Part shown: one piece after another, positions 1 through 6,882 of the stretch
How positions within the stretch are numbered: the first letter of the stretch is position 1
Layout of the letters: the number at the start of each line of letters is the position of its first letter
Assembly (NCBI GenBank): GCA_023230265.1
Contig: JALNXR010000018.1
Span: 1 to 15,309, forward strand
Length of the DNA: 15,309 nucleotides
Direction of reading: 5' to 3'
Origin: Bacteroidales bacterium
Lineage (GTDB): Bacteria; Bacteroidota; Bacteroidia; Bacteroidales; UBA932
Position numbers and translations under genes: made by a program
The notes under the pieces: generated by a model
Told to the model about the DNA's origin: nothing
Seen by the model: the letters and a program-made list of their open reading frames with translations, nothing else
The model's database searches: none

Positions 1-96
1 GAGGTGGCAAAAGAGCTGGGAGTGGTGCACGAAAAGAGCGAAGAGCTCAGGCTGCGTTCCCAGAGGGATATAGAGTTTGCAAAATTCAGGGAATAA
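1..96 (+). CDS. 3' end of an unidentified protein-coding gene
   Basis: An open frame runs in from the left edge in frame 1 and stops at TAA (94-96), giving the last 31 residues of a protein. The tail is highly charged (many Glu, Lys and Arg) and looks helical, ending in AKFRE. It carries no motif I recognise, so I assign no function. The reading is supported by the terminator that follows about 30 bases downstream on the same strand and by the absence of any competing gene here. The start lies outside the window. Confidence 0.6.
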   Translation, partial: EVAKELGVVHEKSEELRLRSQRDIEFAKFRE

Positions 97-127
97 CCTG
101 TCTTCATGAAACAGGGTTAGACGAAAG

Positions 128-162
128 AGAGGCTGTCTGCATATTGACAACCTCTTTTTTTT
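128..162 (+). terminator. Rho-independent terminator after the left-edge gene
   Basis: A 10-bp stem (AGAGGCTGTC at 128-137 pairing with GACAACCTCT at 146-155, one G-T wobble) closes an 8-base loop and is followed directly by a run of T (156-162). The T run is on the plus strand, so it ends the gene that enters from the left. The opposite side has no comparable T run, so it is not clearly bidirectional for lepA. A weaker 5-bp hairpin (97-101 with 111-115) lies just before it. Confidence 0.8.
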
Positions 163-181
163 AATACCTGTTTAATACCTG
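160..181. repeat. Two tandem copies of an 11-bp unit
   Basis: TTTAATACCTG occurs twice in exact tandem (160-170 and 171-181) between the terminator and the 3' end of lepA. Only two copies are present. It may be simple slippage and no function is evident. Confidence 0.6.
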
Positions 182-218
182 CAAGGTGGAATTTTGGTGT
201 CAAACAGGAGAATTGACA

Positions 219-2006
219 TCAGTCCAGTTTAAGTACCGCCATAAAGGCACTCTGTGGTACCTCTACATTGCCCACCTGGCGCATACGTTTTTTCCCCTTT
301 TTCTGCTTTTCCAGAAGCTTTCGCTTTCTGGAGATGTCCCCTCCATAACACTTGGCTGTAACATCCTTTCTTACAGCCTTTACTGTTTCTCTTGCTATAA
401 TTTTAGCTCCGATGGCTGCCTGTATAGCGATGTCAAACTGCTGGCGGGGGATCAGCTCTTTGAGCTTTTCACACATTTTGCGGCCAAAGTCGTAGGCGTG
501 GTCCTTATGGATGAGACTGGAGAGAGCATCAACCGGTTCTGAGTTCAGCAGGATGTCCAGCTTGACAAGCTGGGCCTGTTTGTACCCGGTTACATGGTAG
601 TCAAATGAGGCGTAACCTCTTGAAACTGACTTTAGCTTGTCATAAAAGTCAAAAACAATCTCTGCCAGGGGCATGTCAAAGTTGAGCTCGACCCTTTCGC
701 TGGTCAGGAAATGCTGGCTGACGAGGGTTCCTCTTTTGTCCAGGCAGAGTTTCATGATAACTCCAAAGTACTCTGATTTTGAGATTATCTGGGCCCTGAT
801 ATATGGTTCTTCTATATAGTCAATAAGTGTGGGAGCCGGAAGGCCGGAGGGGTTGTGAACATCAATGACTTCACCCTGGGTTGTGTAAACCTTGTAGGAG
901 ACATTGGGCACTGTTGTGATCACATCCATATCAAACTCCCTGTAGAGCCGCTCCTGGATTATCTCCATATGAAGCAATCCCAGGAAACCTCCGCGGTAGC
1001 CAAATCCCAGGGCAAGTGATGATTCCGGTTCAAATACCAGAGAGGCGTCATTTAGCTGCAGCTTTTCAAGAGATGCCCTGAGGTCTTCATATTCGTCTGC
1101 ATCCACAGGATAGAGTCCTGCAAATACCATCGGTTTAACCTCTTCAAATCCTGCAATTGACTTTGTACAAGGGCGTTCCCGGTGTGTTATGGTATCACCC
1201 ACCTTAACCTCACTTGCAGCTTTAATACCTGATATTATATATCCTACATCACCTGTGCGGACCTCCCCAGTAGGGAGCATTTTGAGTTTTAGAATACCCA
1301 CCTCGTCAGCCTCATACTCCTTGCCGGTATTGAAGAATTTAACCTTATCCCCTTTTCTGATTATCCCGTTCTGAACTTTAAAATAGGCAATTATTCCTCT
1401 GAAGGAGTTGAATACAGAGTCAAATATCAGTGCCTGGAGTGGCTCATTTTCATCTCCCTCCGGAGACGGAATTTTTTTAACTATAGTTTCCAGTATCTCA
1501 GCTATACCGGCCCCTGTTTTTCCGCTTGCCAGAAGAATATCCTCCTGGGAACATCCAATCAATTCCACAATCTGATCCTTTACCGGATCGATCATGGCGG
1601 CATCCATATCAATCTTGTTAAGCACAGGGATTATTTCAAGATCGTGGTTGATAGCAAGGTAGAGATTGGATATTGTCTGTGCCTGAATACCCTGTGTGGC
1701 ATCAACCACAAGAAGCGCTCCCTCACAGGATGCAATTGCCCTGGACACTTCGTAGGAAAAATCCACATGACCCGGTGTATCTATCAGGTTAAGTGTATAT
1801 TTTTCCCCTTCATATATATAGTCCATCTGAATTGCATGGCTCTTGATGGTGATTCCCTTCTCCCTTTCCAGATCCATCGAATCCAGTACCTGTGCTTCCA
1901 TTTCTCTGGATGTAAGGGTATTGGTGAATTCAAGCAACCTGTCTGCCAGAGTGCTTTTTCCGTGATCTATATGTGCAATTATGCAAAAATTCCTGATATG
2001 CTTCAT
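219..2006 (-). CDS. lepA: Elongation factor 4 (LepA), ribosome-associated translational GTPase
   Basis: This 595-residue protein has the full length and architecture of LepA/EF4, a GTPase that binds the ribosome and is linked to translation under stress and to 30S biogenesis. The G1 loop AHIDHGKS is at residues 11-18, the switch I segment REKGITI at about 48-54, DTPGH at 76-80 with the catalytic His present, and NKID at 130-133. The C-terminal domain special to LepA is present and ends in a Lys/Arg-rich tract (GKKRMRQ) and FMAVLKLD. The ATG at 2006 puts AHIDHGKS at the usual distance from the N terminus and has AAAGG just upstream. It is transcribed alone, away from the transketolase genes, with a TAnnTTTG motif 28 nt before the start. 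Nothing looks broken. Confidence 0.97.
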   Translation of the reverse strand: MKHIRNFCIIAHIDHGKSTLADRLLEFTNTLTSREMEAQVLDSMDLEREKGITIKSHAIQMDYIYEGEKYTLNLIDTPGHVDFSYEVSRAIASCEGALLVVDATQGIQAQTISNLYLAINHDLEIIPVLNKIDMDAAMIDPVKDQIVELIGCSQEDILLASGKTGAGIAEILETIVKKIPSPEGDENEPLQALIFDSVFNSFRGIIAYFKVQNGIIRKGDKVKFFNTGKEYEADEVGILKLKMLPTGEVRTGDVGYIISGIKAASEVKVGDTITHRERPCTKSIAGFEEVKPMVFAGLYPVDADEYEDLRASLEKLQLNDASLVFEPESSLALGFGYRGGFLGLLHMEIIQERLYREFDMDVITTVPNVSYKVYTTQGEVIDVHNPSGLPAPTLIDYIEEPYIRAQIISKSEYFGVIMKLCLDKRGTLVSQHFLTSERVELNFDMPLAEIVFDFYDKLKSVSRGYASFDYHVTGYKQAQLVKLDILLNSEPVDALSSLIHKDHAYDFGRKMCEKLKELIPRQQFDIAIQAAIGAKIIARETVKAVRKDVTAKCYGGDISRKRKLLEKQKKGKKRMRQVGNVEVPQSAFMAVLKLD

Positions 2007-2034
2007 CCTTTGTCACCCTAAATTAACGGGTGTG

Positions 2035-2042
2035 CAAATATA
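2035..2042 (-). promoter_or_regulatory. Candidate Bacteroidota -7 promoter element for lepA
   Basis: Read on the minus strand this is TATATTTG, an exact match to the TAnnTTTG -7 consensus of Bacteroidota primary sigma factor promoters, 28 nt before the lepA ATG. A TTTG lies further upstream, but with only about 11 nt spacing it does not fit the usual -33 element distance of 19-21, so only the -7 half is supported. Confidence 0.5.
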
Positions 2043-2073
2043 AAAATAATTACCAAAATCATCGGATAGACAT

Positions 2074-2081
2074 TATCTTTG
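2074..2081 (+). promoter_or_regulatory. Candidate Bacteroidota -7 promoter element for the transketolase operon
   Basis: TATCTTTG matches TAnnTTTG exactly and sits 28 nt before the ATG at 2110, the same distance as the lepA element on the other strand. No convincing TTTG is seen at -33. The 103-bp gap therefore holds two divergent starts. Confidence 0.5.
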
Positions 2082-2109
2082 CAAGAAGTGAAAAAAATCT
2101 ATTATTATA

Positions 2110-2955
2110 ATGTTATCAACAGAAAAACTGAATGAAATCTCATGTCAGGTAAGGAGAGACATTGTCAGAATGGTAAATATGGCCGGTTCCGGACACCCCG
2201 GAGGCTCGCTTGGCAGTACCGATCTGCTTGTGACTCTCTTTTTCTCGGAGATGAAACACAATCCTGAGAGTTGGACCAGAGACGGAATGGGGAATGACAT
2301 ATTTCTTCTCTCCGCCGGACATATGTCTCCTCTTTTTTACAGCGTTCTTTCAAGGAGCGGCTATTTTCCCGTCAGTGAACTAGCTTCCTTCAGGAAATTG
2401 GGAAGCCGCCTTCAGGGACACCCCTCGGTTGAAAAGGGTTTAAAAGGTGTACATGTAGCATCGGGTTCCCTTGGGCAGGGGCTCTCGGTTGCCTGCGGAG
2501 CAGCTATTGCAAAAAGAATGAGACAGGAAAACAACTTTGTGTATGTGCTTATCGGAGATGGTGAGAGTGAGGAGGGGCAGATATGGGAAGCAGCCATGTT
2601 TGGTGCACAACACAAAATTGACAATCTGATCGCAATGACCGACATGAACGGCCAGCAGATTGACGGCCCGGTAAAATCTGTAATGGATCTGGGGGATCTG
2701 GAAGCCAAATGGCGTGCGTTCGGCTGGGATACAATCATTGTTGACGGACATGACAAAGAGAAGATCTCCGCAGCTTTTCTATGGGCCAAAAAGCTTAGAG
2801 GCAACGGAAAACCAAAAATGCTGCTGATGAAAACAGTTATGGGAAAGGGCGTTGATTTTATGGAAGGGACCCATCACTGGCATGGGAAGGCTCCGGATAA
2901 AGCCCAGACAGAGAGAGCTTTGGAACAACTGAAAGAGACTCTGGGTGATTTTTAA
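2110..2955 (+). CDS. Transketolase, N-terminal (ThDP/diphosphate-binding) subunit
   Basis: This is the first half of transketolase, the ThDP enzyme that moves two-carbon units between sugar phosphates in the non-oxidative pentose phosphate pathway, encoded here as its own 281-residue protein. Visible family features are GSGHPGG (27-32) with its conserved His, a second His at 71 (SAGHMSP), SLGQG (120-124), and the ThDP/Mg motif beginning GDG at 149-151 and reaching Asn180 in DMNGQ. HHWHGKAP (256-262) matches the end of the N domain. The protein stops where the pyrimidine-binding half begins in full-length enzymes, and that half is supplied by the next gene 13 nt downstream (from its ATG). The two products should form one active alpha/beta enzyme. 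The paralogous DXP synthase is unlikely because its hallmarks are absent. Confidence 0.93.
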   Translation: MLSTEKLNEISCQVRRDIVRMVNMAGSGHPGGSLGSTDLLVTLFFSEMKHNPESWTRDGMGNDIFLLSAGHMSPLFYSVLSRSGYFPVSELASFRKLGSRLQGHPSVEKGLKGVHVASGSLGQGLSVACGAAIAKRMRQENNFVYVLIGDGESEEGQIWEAAMFGAQHKIDNLIAMTDMNGQQIDGPVKSVMDLGDLEAKWRAFGWDTIIVDGHDKEKISAAFLWAKKLRGNGKPKMLLMKTVMGKGVDFMEGTHHWHGKAPDKAQTERALEQLKETLGDF

Positions 2956-2968
2956 AAAGACAAAAAAT

Positions 2969-3928
2969 ATGAACGAGATATTTAAAAACAGCGGTAACAA
3001 AGATACAAGATCAGGATTTGGGGCAGGATTACTGGAAGCAGGACGTAGAAATCCTGATGTTGTTGCCCTTTGTGCAGACCTCACAGGATCTCTTAAAATG
3101 GATGCTTTTGCGGCTGAATTCCCAGAGAGGTTTTTTCAGTGTGGTATTGCCGAGGCAAATATGATTGGCGTTTCGGCCGGGCTGGCAGTAAGCGGCAAGA
3201 TCCCATTTGCCGGTTCATTTGCCAACTTCCTGACCGGCAGGGTCTATGATCAGATAAGGCAGTCCATAGCCTACTCAGAGACAAATGTAAAAATCTGCGC
3301 CTCACATGCAGGGATTACTTTAGGGGAAGACGGAGCCACTCATCAGATTATGGAGGATATCGGCCTGATGAGAATGCTTCCCGGAATCACTGTGATAAAT
3401 CCCTGCGATTACAATCAGACAAAAGCAGCAACTATTGCAATAGCTGAATATAAGGGTCCCGTTTACCTGAGGTTCGGCCGTCCTTCTGTACCAAATTTTA
3501 CTCCGGAGAATCAGGTTTTTGAGATCGGAAAAGCTTTAAAACTTACAGAGGGATCAGATGTTACAATATTTGCCACAGGGCATATGGTGTGGGAAGCCCT
3601 GACTGCTGCGGCCGAACTGGAGAGGTCGGGTATATCGGCAGAAGTGATAAATATTCATACCATTAAACCTTTGGATAAAAAGGCAGTCTTAGAATCGGCA
3701 TTTAAGACAAAAGCTGTGGTTTGCGCAGAGGAACATCTGATTGCCGGCGGAATTGGAGAGCTTATATGTGCTTTACTTTCACGGGAGAGACCTCTGCCGG
3801 TTGAAATTGTTGCTGTAGATGACAGGTTTGGGCAAAGTGGAACTCCTGCCGAACTTATGAAATACTACTCTCTTGACTCAAATGCTGTTATAAACTCTGT
3901 AAAAAAAGTTTTATCCAGAAAAGTGTAA
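2969..3928 (+). CDS. Transketolase, C-terminal (pyrimidine-binding) subunit
   Basis: This 319-residue protein is the second half of a split transketolase: the pyrimidine-binding domain followed by the transketolase C-terminal domain. The segment FQCGIAEANM contains the conserved Glu (residue 62) that contacts the ThDP aminopyrimidine and activates the cofactor. SHAGITLGEDGATHQ is the next family signature, and PVYLRFGRP closes the Pyr domain. A GTG at 2945 is in frame but overlaps the preceding stop and would add only a Lys-rich stub. The ATG at 2969 (MNEIFKN) is the better start, leaving a 13-nt gap to the N-subunit gene. The ECF sigma gene starts 3 nt after its stop, so the three are probably co-transcribed. 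Confidence 0.92.
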   Translation: MNEIFKNSGNKDTRSGFGAGLLEAGRRNPDVVALCADLTGSLKMDAFAAEFPERFFQCGIAEANMIGVSAGLAVSGKIPFAGSFANFLTGRVYDQIRQSIAYSETNVKICASHAGITLGEDGATHQIMEDIGLMRMLPGITVINPCDYNQTKAATIAIAEYKGPVYLRFGRPSVPNFTPENQVFEIGKALKLTEGSDVTIFATGHMVWEALTAAAELERSGISAEVINIHTIKPLDKKAVLESAFKTKAVVCAEEHLIAGGIGELICALLSRERPLPVEIVAVDDRFGQSGTPAELMKYYSLDSNAVINSVKKVLSRKV

Positions 3929-3931
3929 TGT

Positions 3932-4474
3932 ATGGACGATAAGGATCTTCTGGCACTCTTTAGAGAAGAAGGAAAAGAGCATTATGCCTTTAATCTTATA
4001 GTCCAAAAATATGGTGAAAGGCTCTATTGGCATATTCGCAAAATGGTTGCCTCTCACGATGATGCCAACGATCTGCTGCAGAACTCTCTGGTCAAAGCCT
4101 GGAAGGCACTTCCGGGATTCCGTGAGGAGTCCCGTCTTTTTACCTGGCTTTACCGCATAACCACAAATGAAGTTCTCACCTTTTTAAAGAAAAGGCAACT
4201 TCGCTCGTTTTTATCTTTGACAGACTACTCAGGCAAACTGGAAAATGTACTGGAATCAGACATTTACTTTAACGGAGATTCTGCTAAGAAGGCTTTGCAC
4301 AAGGCAGTTCTCAGGCTTCCTGAGAAACAGAGGGTGGTATTTAACCTCAGGTATTTTGAAGAGATGAAATATGAAGATATATCAGAGATATTAGGCACTT
4401 CGGTCGGAGCTCTCAAGGCATCTTACCATCACGCAGCAAAAAAAATTGAGAACTCTTTGCAGGAACTACTTTAA
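3932..4474 (+). CDS. ECF-type RNA polymerase sigma factor (first of two)
   Basis: This 180-residue protein has the two-domain ECF layout. Region 2 (about 20-90) contains DDANDLLQNSLVKAW and the -10 recognition helix segment FTWLYRITTNEVLTFLKK. Region 4 (about 120-176) contains LPEKQRVVFNLRYFEEMKYEDISEILGTS, a helix-turn-helix followed by VGALKASYHHAAKKI. It would direct RNA polymerase to a small regulon. It starts 3 nt after the transketolase C subunit stops, an unusual link between a metabolic operon and a sigma factor. It is followed by a single-pass membrane protein and a secreted Spy/CpxP-like protein, which suggests sensing of envelope state. The regulon cannot be read from this window. 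Confidence 0.93.
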   Translation: MDDKDLLALFREEGKEHYAFNLIVQKYGERLYWHIRKMVASHDDANDLLQNSLVKAWKALPGFREESRLFTWLYRITTNEVLTFLKKRQLRSFLSLTDYSGKLENVLESDIYFNGDSAKKALHKAVLRLPEKQRVVFNLRYFEEMKYEDISEILGTSVGALKASYHHAAKKIENSLQELL

Positions 4475-4498
4475 TCTTTTTTGAATTTGAATAGTCAA

Positions 4499-4927
4499 AT
4501 GAATATGGAAAAGAAATTTAACATAGAACAACCCGGATTGAAATCGAATCCGTACAGTGTTCCCGACGGATATTTCGACAATCTGCAGAATTCAGTTTCA
4601 GAAAGAATCTCTGCAGGTAAGAGGGAAAACGGAGTATTAAGGATATTAAAGCCTCAGCTTGCCCTTGTATCGGTTTTTGCATTTGTTTTTCTTCTGGGAT
4701 ACGGCGTTTTTAAGTTGCTTCCTATACAAAGCTCCGCTCCGGAGAACTCCCTGACTGATAGATACTCTCTATTAGAAGAGTGTCAGCTTAAGTCCTCATT
4801 CATTGATTTTTACGATCAAAAAACAGATTCTCTTACTTCCGTAAAAAAAGATATCGATCCTCAGGAGATCATTGAATATATTAACACAGATGTCAGTATT
4901 CTCTATCTGGCGTCTCTGGAATTTTAA
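4499..4927 (+). CDS. Single-pass membrane protein, likely partner (anti-sigma role) of the upstream ECF sigma factor
   Basis: This is a protein of 142 residues from the ATG at 4499. A second ATG at 4505 is equally possible, and an in-frame TTG at 4481 is less likely. The N-terminal third is soluble and carries NPYSVPDGYFDNL, a motif common to small Bacteroidota proteins encoded beside ECF sigma factors. One hydrophobic stretch (LALVSVFAFVFLLGYGVF, about residues 55-75) would cross the inner membrane. The remaining acidic tail (IDPQEIIEYINTDVSILYL) would then be periplasmic. It lacks the zinc-type HxxxCxxC anti-sigma motif. Position 24 nt after the sigma gene and this topology suggest that it holds the sigma factor at the membrane. 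That role is inferred. Confidence 0.7.
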   Translation: MNMEKKFNIEQPGLKSNPYSVPDGYFDNLQNSVSERISAGKRENGVLRILKPQLALVSVFAFVFLLGYGVFKLLPIQSSAPENSLTDRYSLLEECQLKSSFIDFYDQKTDSLTSVKKDIDPQEIIEYINTDVSILYLASLEF

Positions 4928-4939
4928 AAGGAATTTAAA

Positions 4940-5431
4940 ATGAAGAAGTATTTCATATCAATTACTGTTGCCCTTATCGCAACAACAGCTCTCTTCGCTC
5001 AGAACCAGCCCAGGAGGGAGATGAAGAAAGGATGGTCAGATCAGCTCCAGAGTGAAAAAATTGCCTTTTTCACTGCCGAGATGCAGCTGAATCCCCAGGA
5101 GGCAGCCTCTTTCTGGCCTGTTTACAATCAATACTGGAGTGAACGCCAGAGTGCCCATCTGAATATACAGAACAGTCTGCTCAAAATTACAGCTGCAGTC
5201 AATTCTGACAGGCACAACTCCGAACAACTTAAAAAGATGACCAGGAACTATATGGAGAGCCTCGCGGCAGAGAGTGCTATTTATAAAAAGTATTATGAAA
5301 AATTCTCATCCATTCTCTCCCCGGAAAAGGTTGCAAAAATTTATATCAGCGAGGATAAATTCAGGATGAAGATGATATCCAGATTAAGACAGGGAGACCG
5401 CTCACCTTCCCAGGGTGCCAATCCCAGATAA
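4940..5431 (+). CDS. Secreted Spy/CpxP-like periplasmic protein
   Basis: This 163-residue protein begins with a clear signal peptide (MKKYFISITVALIATTALFAQ, cleavage probably after the Ala or Gln near 20-21). The mature part is helical, charged and rich in Gln. It has two weak copies of the Spy/CpxP-type motif: AEMQLNPQEAASFWPVYNQYW and a second near SPEKVAKIYISEDKFR. Family members are periplasmic chaperones or stress sensors that damp envelope signalling. It lies 12 nt after the membrane protein and closes the run that begins with transketolase. A role as stress sensor or target of the upstream sigma/anti-sigma pair is plausible but inferred. The Arg-rich tail (RLRQGDR) is unremarkable. Confidence 0.75.
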   Translation: MKKYFISITVALIATTALFAQNQPRREMKKGWSDQLQSEKIAFFTAEMQLNPQEAASFWPVYNQYWSERQSAHLNIQNSLLKITAAVNSDRHNSEQLKKMTRNYMESLAAESAIYKKYYEKFSSILSPEKVAKIYISEDKFRMKMISRLRQGDRSPSQGANPR

Positions 5432-5444
5432 ATCATTTTCCACC

Positions 5445-5474
5445 CTCAGAAATTCAAACACACTCAGAAATTCA
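5445..5474. repeat. 18-bp-period direct repeat spanning the trmN6 stop codon
   Basis: CTCAGAAATTCA occurs at 5445-5456 and again at 5463-5474. The 18-bp period is a multiple of three, so on the minus strand the trmN6 ending (Asn-Phe-stop) is repeated in frame after the first stop. It looks like a small tandem duplication of the gene end. Confidence 0.6.
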
Positions 5475-6237
5475 GATAAAAATTTCCTGTAAGCTTTTTA
5501 TACTCTTCTGAATAATCCTTTCCTGCGTGCTCCTGTATTATCAGACTCTCTTCCTTTGGCCCGCAGTATTCAGAATCACAATTGTTTCTGTGTACAGTTA
5601 ACTCCATAAGCCACCTTTTGTCCGGACCGGAAGCCAGGCTTTTCACCCTGCAGATTCTTGAGAGGATAAGACTATACTCCCTGGCAAGTTTTATAAATAT
5701 CTCCCCCTCTGCCGGAGGAAGAATCAGGTTCAACCGCCCCTCTTCACTGAGCAGAAAAAACGATGCTTTTAAAATGTCCTCAAAACTCATCTCCTCTGTG
5801 TGCCTGGCAACAGCTTTTCTTTTAAAGGGAGAGAGCAGGGAGGAGTTGAAAAAGGGGGGATTGGTTACTATCAGATTATAAGATTCAGACCTCTCGTGCT
5901 TTATAAAATCCTTAAGGGAAACACACTCTGCAAAGAGATTCTCCCGCCAGGCAGAGTTTCCAAAGTTTATCCGTGCCTCCAGGGCCGAGGGGAGGTCAAT
6001 GTCTATAGCGTTGATATTGAATTTAACAACACTCTGATTGTCTGCCAGTCTTTGAGCTGTTATCAGGGATATCACTCCCGTCCCGGTACCAATATCCAGC
6101 ACCCTGCAGTTCCCTTTAAGAGTTTCATGTGATGTCCAGCAGGCTAACAGGACGCCGTCCGTATTAACCTTCATTGCAGATTTTTCCTGTTTTACACTGA
6201 ATTTTTTAAACCGGAACTCCATCTCCCACAATTTCAC
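5464..6237 (-). CDS. trmN6: tRNA1(Val) (adenine(37)-N6)-methyltransferase family protein
   Basis: This is a class I SAM-dependent methyltransferase of 257 residues that resembles E. coli YfiC/TrmN6, which makes m6A at position 37 of tRNA(Val). The N terminus has the family signature FRFKKFSVKQ..AMKVNTDGVLL (about 8-31). SAM motif I is VLDIGTGTGV (46-55). The N6-amino-methyltransferase motif is NPPFF (126-130) in place of the common NPPY/F. Start choice: the ATG at 6237 overlaps lolD by 32 nt, while Met6 (6222), just before the conserved FRFKKF, overlaps by 17 nt and fits the family better. Either way it is translationally linked to lolD in the EF-G2/lolD operon. The substrate is inferred from family only. 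Confidence 0.87.
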   Translation of the reverse strand: MKLWEMEFRFKKFSVKQEKSAMKVNTDGVLLACWTSHETLKGNCRVLDIGTGTGVISLITAQRLADNQSVVKFNINAIDIDLPSALEARINFGNSAWRENLFAECVSLKDFIKHERSESYNLIVTNPPFFNSSLLSPFKRKAVARHTEEMSFEDILKASFFLLSEEGRLNLILPPAEGEIFIKLAREYSLILSRICRVKSLASGPDKRWLMELTVHRNNCDSEYCGPKEESLIIQEHAGKDYSEEYKKLTGNFYLNF

Positions 6238-6874
6238 CGTCTTTAATGCTCAGGCACCTATCACTCATGGAGGCAAGCTCCCTGTCGTGTGTAACGGTCA
6301 CAATCGTCTGGGAATATTTGTCTCTCAGCTCAAAAAATAGATTGTGGATCTCTCTCTTGGTATTTGTGTCCAGGTTTCCGGAGGGTTCATCCGCAAATAT
6401 GACTGCGGGTGAGTTGATCAGTGCCCTGGCCACAGCCACCCTCTGCTGCTCTCCTCCACTCAGTTCAGAGGGCTTGTGAGTCAGCCTGTCCCCCAATCCC
6501 AGGGATATTAGCAACTCCGATGCTCTCTCCCTGGCTTGTTTCATACTCTCTTTTGCAATCAGTGCCGGAATTGCTACATTTTCTACAGCAGTGAATTCCG
6601 GTAGAAGATGGTGGAACTGGAATACAAATCCAATTTTTCTGTTTCTGAATTCTGCAATAGCACCGCGGGAGAGTGAGAGGATATCCACTCCGTCAATAAT
6701 AACTTTGCCTGAATCGGGTATGAGCAAAGAGCCGAGTATTTGCAGAAGTGTTGATTTGCCGGCACCGCTGGCACCAACAATACTCAACACTTCGCTCTCT
6801 TTTACCTCGAGATTTATCCCCTTAAGAACAAGAAGGTTCCCAAAGGATTTTCTTATATTCTCAGCCCTTATCAT
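6206..6874 (-). CDS. lolD: ABC transporter ATP-binding protein, LolD/MacB type
   Basis: This 222-residue ATPase has all the nucleotide-binding motifs intact: Walker A GASGAGKST (34-42), Q-loop Gln86 in FVFQFHHLLPEF, signature LSGGEQQ (138-144), Walker B VIFADE ending at Glu163, and the H-loop His196 in VTHD. The FQFHHLLPEF sequence and GNLD after Walker B are typical of LolD, the ATPase of the LolCDE complex that releases lipoproteins from the inner membrane. MacB- or FtsE-like exporters share these motifs. No permease gene lies beside it, which is common for lolD in this phylum. It starts 8 nt after the EF-G paralogue stops and overlaps trmN6, so the three genes are probably one transcript. 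Confidence 0.87.
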   Translation of the reverse strand: MIRAENIRKSFGNLLVLKGINLEVKESEVLSIVGASGAGKSTLLQILGSLLIPDSGKVIIDGVDILSLSRGAIAEFRNRKIGFVFQFHHLLPEFTAVENVAIPALIAKESMKQARERASELLISLGLGDRLTHKPSELSGGEQQRVAVARALINSPAVIFADEPSGNLDTNTKREIHNLFFELRDKYSQTIVTVTHDRELASMSDRCLSIKDGEIVGDGVPV

Positions 6875-6882
6875 GGAGTGTT

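Noticed and set aside
186..542. 118-codon plus-strand open frame across the 3' end of lepA
   Set aside because: It lies over conserved lepA codons and its product is a Phe/Cys/Tyr-rich shadow without a recognisable motif.
2945..2968. GTG as an earlier start for the transketolase C subunit
   Set aside because: It overlaps the preceding stop and adds only a Lys-rich stub; the ATG at 2969 is simpler.
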